Shown here piece after piece: positions 4,351 through 6,677 of a DNA stretch of 6,677 nucleotides; the first letter of the stretch is position 1; each line of letters starts with the position of its first letter. This DNA comes from Fidelibacterota bacterium. Lineage in GTDB: Bacteria > Bipolaricaulota > Bipolaricaulia > Bipolaricaulales > Bipolaricaulaceae. The stretch covers positions 1-6,677 of the forward strand of contig JAJRVI010000074.1 of NCBI GenBank assembly GCA_024277405.1, written 5' to 3'. Position numbers and translations under genes: made by a program. Under the pieces are notes generated by a model that was given only the letters and a program-made list of their open reading frames with translations, was not told the origin of the DNA and did not search any database.

Positions 4351-6675
4351 ATGCCGAGGAAACCCAACCGCGAAGAGAAAGAAGCCGTGACCCTCCGGCT
4401 GAAGGTCGCCGAGGCATACCAACAGGACGTGGGTCGTGGGATAGCGAGGCTCTCCCGGTCACATCTGCACAAGCTTGGTGTCCAACCCGGGGAACCGGTG
4501 GCCATCAAGGGGAGCCGCCTCACGGGGGCCATCGCCGCCCCCGCCTACCGCCAGGACGAGGGGGTCGACATCATCCGCCTTGACGGGCTCCTGCGCTCCA
4601 ACGCCGGGACGAGCATCGGCGACACGGTGGAGGTCCAGAAGGCCAGGTGGAAGGAGGCGACCCACATCACCCTGGCCCCGGCGCGTAGGGGGCTCCGGCT
4701 CATCGCCTCTCCGGAGAACCTCCGCGCGGTGCTCGTGGGTCGGGTGGTCCACGTCGGGGACGTGATCTCCACCACCTCCATGCGTCCCCCGGAATCCCCC
4801 TTCGGCGGGGACCTCCTCACCGAGAGGATCTTCCGCGAGTTCTTCGAGTTCGCCGCGTTCGGCCTGGGCGAGATCCGCCTCAAGGTCGTGCGGACCACGC
4901 CCGCGGGGATCGTGCGGATCACCCCCAACACCGAGATCGAACTCCTGCCGGAGTACGTGGAGGCGGAGGAGCGCCGGGCCGTCCCCGAGGTGACCTACGA
5001 GGACATCGGCGGGATGAAGGACGTGATCCCCAAGATCCGGGAGATGGTGGAGCTCCCCCTCAAGAAGCCGGAGCTCTTCGACCGGCTGGGGATCGAGCCG
5101 CCGAAGGGGGTGCTCCTCTGGGGGCCCCCGGGGACGGGCAAGACCCTCCTCGCCAAGGCCGTGGCCCACGAGACCGAGGCCCACTTCATCGCCATCAACG
5201 GCCCCGAGATCATGTCCCGCTACTACGGGGAGTCGGAGGAGCGGCTGCGGCAGATCTTCGAGGAGGCGGAGAAGAACGCCCCCGCGATCATCTTCATCGA
5301 CGAGCTCGACTCCATCGCGCCCAAGCGGTCCGAGGTCACGGGGGAGGTGGAACGGCGGGTGGTGGCCCAGCTCCTCACCCTGATGGACGGCCTCAAGGAG
5401 AGGCGGAACGTGATCGTGATCGGGGCCACGAACCGCATCGACGCCATCGATCCCGCGCTGCGGCGCCCCGGCAGGTTCGACCGGGAGATCGAGATCCGGC
5501 CCCCGGACAGGGAGGGCCGCAAGGAGATCCTCATGATCCACACCCGGGGGATGCCCCTGGCCCCCGACGTGAACCTGGACGAGTACGCCGACCTCACTCA
5601 CGGGTTCGTGGGGAGCGATCTCGCCGCCCTGTGCCGGGAGGCGGCCATGAACGCCCTGCGGCGGGTCCTCCCCAAGATCGACCTCGACCAGGAGACGATC
5701 CCCAAGGAGGTCCTGGACGAGCTCGTGGTGAAGCGGGAGGACTTCGACCGGGCCCTGAAGGAGGTGCGCCCCTCGGCGATGCGGGAGGTGCTCATCGAGG
5801 TCCCCCGGGTGCGCTGGGAGGACATCGGCGGCCTGGAGGAGGTGAAGCAGCTCCTGCGGGAGGCGGTGGAGCTCCCCCTCAAGAACCCCGATGCCTTCCG
5901 GAGACTGGGCATCACGCCCCCCAAGGGGATCCTCCTCTACGGCCCCCCGGGCACGGGGAAAACGATGTTGGCCAAGGCCGTCGCTACCGAGTCCCAGGCC
6001 AACTTCATCGCCGCCAAGGGCTCGGACCTCCTATCCAAGTGGTACGGGGAGTCGGAGCAGCGGATCGCGGAGGTCTTCCGCCGGGCGCGGCAGGTGGCCC
6101 CGGCGGTGATCTTCCTGGACGAGCTCGACTCCCTCGCTCCCCGCCGCGGCACCGCCATGGGGGAGCCCCATGTGACGGAGCGCATCGTGAACCAGTTGTT
6201 GTCCGAGCTCGATGGGCTGGAGGAGCTCCGGGGGGTGGTGGTGATCGGGGCCACCAACCGCCCCGACATCATCGATCCCGCGCTCCTTCGCCCCGGGCGG
6301 TTCGACGAGATCATCTACGTGCCGGTCCCGGACTACAGGGCGCGACTCGCGATCTTCAAGGTCCATACCCGGGAGATGCCCCTGGCCCCGGATGTGGACC
6401 TGGAGGAACTCGCCCGCCGCACCGAGGGCTATTCTGGCGCCGACATCGCCGAGGTATGCCGCAAGGCCGGGCGGTTGGCCCTACGGGAGGACATCGCCGC
6501 CACCGAGGTCAGGATGAAGCACTTCGAGGAGGCGTTGGCCCAGACGCCCCCCTCGGTCTCCCCCGAGCTCGACGCCTATTACCGGGGCCTGCAGAAGAAG
6601 CTCCGCAAGGCCTCCCGCCAGGTGGGCTTCGCCCCCGCCGAGGAAAGGGAGGAGGCGGCGGTGGAGGGCTCGTGA
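4351..6675 (+). CDS. Cdc48/p97/VAT-type double AAA+ ATPase (protein unfoldase)
   Basis: Complete 774-aa ATPase, expected to form a hexamer that unfolds proteins by pulling them through a central pore. Residues 1 to about 100 match the double-psi barrel of the Cdc48 N-domain (VGRGIARLSR, then SNAGTSIGD). Residues about 110-205 match its second half. D1 begins at YEDIGG (216-221), with Walker A GPPGTGKT (258-265, K264), pore loop RYYGESE (Y291, Y292), Walker B IIFIDELD (E318) and arginine fingers R372/R375. D2 has Walker A at 531-538 (K537), pore loop KWYGESE (W564, Y565), Walker B VIFLDELD (E591) and arginine fingers R647/R650. Both ATPase sites look intact. An aromatic D1 pore loop is a feature of archaeal VAT and absent from eukaryotic p97. 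The tail ends in acidic residues without a hydrophobic-Tyr-X proteasome-docking end. Transcribed divergently from the RNA-repair operon. Substrates and adaptors are not indicated. Confidence 0.96.
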   Translation: MPRKPNREEKEAVTLRLKVAEAYQQDVGRGIARLSRSHLHKLGVQPGEPVAIKGSRLTGAIAAPAYRQDEGVDIIRLDGLLRSNAGTSIGDTVEVQKARWKEATHITLAPARRGLRLIASPENLRAVLVGRVVHVGDVISTTSMRPPESPFGGDLLTERIFREFFEFAAFGLGEIRLKVVRTTPAGIVRITPNTEIELLPEYVEAEERRAVPEVTYEDIGGMKDVIPKIREMVELPLKKPELFDRLGIEPPKGVLLWGPPGTGKTLLAKAVAHETEAHFIAINGPEIMSRYYGESEERLRQIFEEAEKNAPAIIFIDELDSIAPKRSEVTGEVERRVVAQLLTLMDGLKERRNVIVIGATNRIDAIDPALRRPGRFDREIEIRPPDREGRKEILMIHTRGMPLAPDVNLDEYADLTHGFVGSDLAALCREAAMNALRRVLPKIDLDQETIPKEVLDELVVKREDFDRALKEVRPSAMREVLIEVPRVRWEDIGGLEEVKQLLREAVELPLKNPDAFRRLGITPPKGILLYGPPGTGKTMLAKAVATESQANFIAAKGSDLLSKWYGESEQRIAEVFRRARQVAPAVIFLDELDSLAPRRGTAMGEPHVTERIVNQLLSELDGLEELRGVVVIGATNRPDIIDPALLRPGRFDEIIYVPVPDYRARLAIFKVHTREMPLAPDVDLEELARRTEGYSGADIAEVCRKAGRLALREDIAATEVRMKHFEEALAQTPPSVSPELDAYYRGLQKKLRKASRQVGFAPAEEREEAAVEGS

Positions 6676-6677
6676 CC

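Noticed and set aside
4459..5601. 380-codon open frame on the minus strand inside the unfoldase gene
   Set aside because: It is antisense to well-conserved AAA+ coding sequence, is rich in His, Gly, Asp and Pro repeats typical of mirrored GC-rich codons, and matches no family.
5533..6408. Long near-repeats between two parts of the unfoldase gene
   Set aside because: They are the homologous D1 and D2 ATPase domains, an ancient duplication seen throughout the family, not a recent repeat.

Overview
The window looks like part of a bacterial chromosome, moderately to strongly GC-rich and probably thermophilic. The bacterial assignment rests on four things: a tRNA-Pro with the bacterial C1-G72/A73 acceptor identity and an encoded CCA end, a sigma70-like promoter with a 17-bp spacer in front of it, near-perfect AAGGAGG or GGAGG ribosome sites, and a MalF/UgpA-type sugar permease. 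Several proteins nevertheless look most like archaeal relatives: a 480-aa RtcB, an archease, and a VAT/Cdc48-like double AAA+ ATPase. That mix occurs in deep-branching thermophilic bacteria such as Bipolaricaulota/Acetothermia or Chloroflexota. The phylum is a guess.

Left arm (1-1617, + strand): the 3' part of a sugar ABC transporter permease, then an exported thermonuclease-like protein with an additional C-terminal beta-rich, possibly OB-fold, domain. The nuclease's ribosome site lies inside the last codons of the permease, so the two genes are probably cotranscribed. Their wording is visibly more AT-tolerant than the genes to the right.

Middle (1618-1839): a tRNA-Pro(GGG) gene on the minus strand, converging on the nuclease with a 14-bp gap. 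Its promoter carries a perfect 12-bp palindrome between the -35 and -10 boxes. A strong intrinsic terminator for the rtcB operon lies just upstream of that promoter.

Right arm, minus strand (1840-4270): a tight three-gene RNA-end-processing operon, thpR - archease - rtcB. RtcB joins RNA 2',3'-cyclic phosphate or 3'-phosphate ends to 5'-OH ends. Archease stimulates RtcB. ThpR belongs to the 2H family that opens 2',3'-cyclic phosphates to 2'-phosphates. Together they control the fate of one kind of RNA break. The operon appears to start from a consensus TATAAT placed so close to the thpR ATG that the mRNA would be leaderless or nearly so.

Right arm, plus strand (4351-6675): a complete 774-aa Cdc48/VAT-type unfoldase, divergent from the RNA-repair operon across 80 bp that must hold both promoters.

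Nothing in the window is a clearly unknown system. The most interesting points are the RNA-repair operon set against a divergent unfoldase, its leaderless-type start, the palindrome inside the tRNA promoter, and the extra domain of the nuclease. I saw no CRISPR array, insertion sequence, prophage gene or riboswitch.
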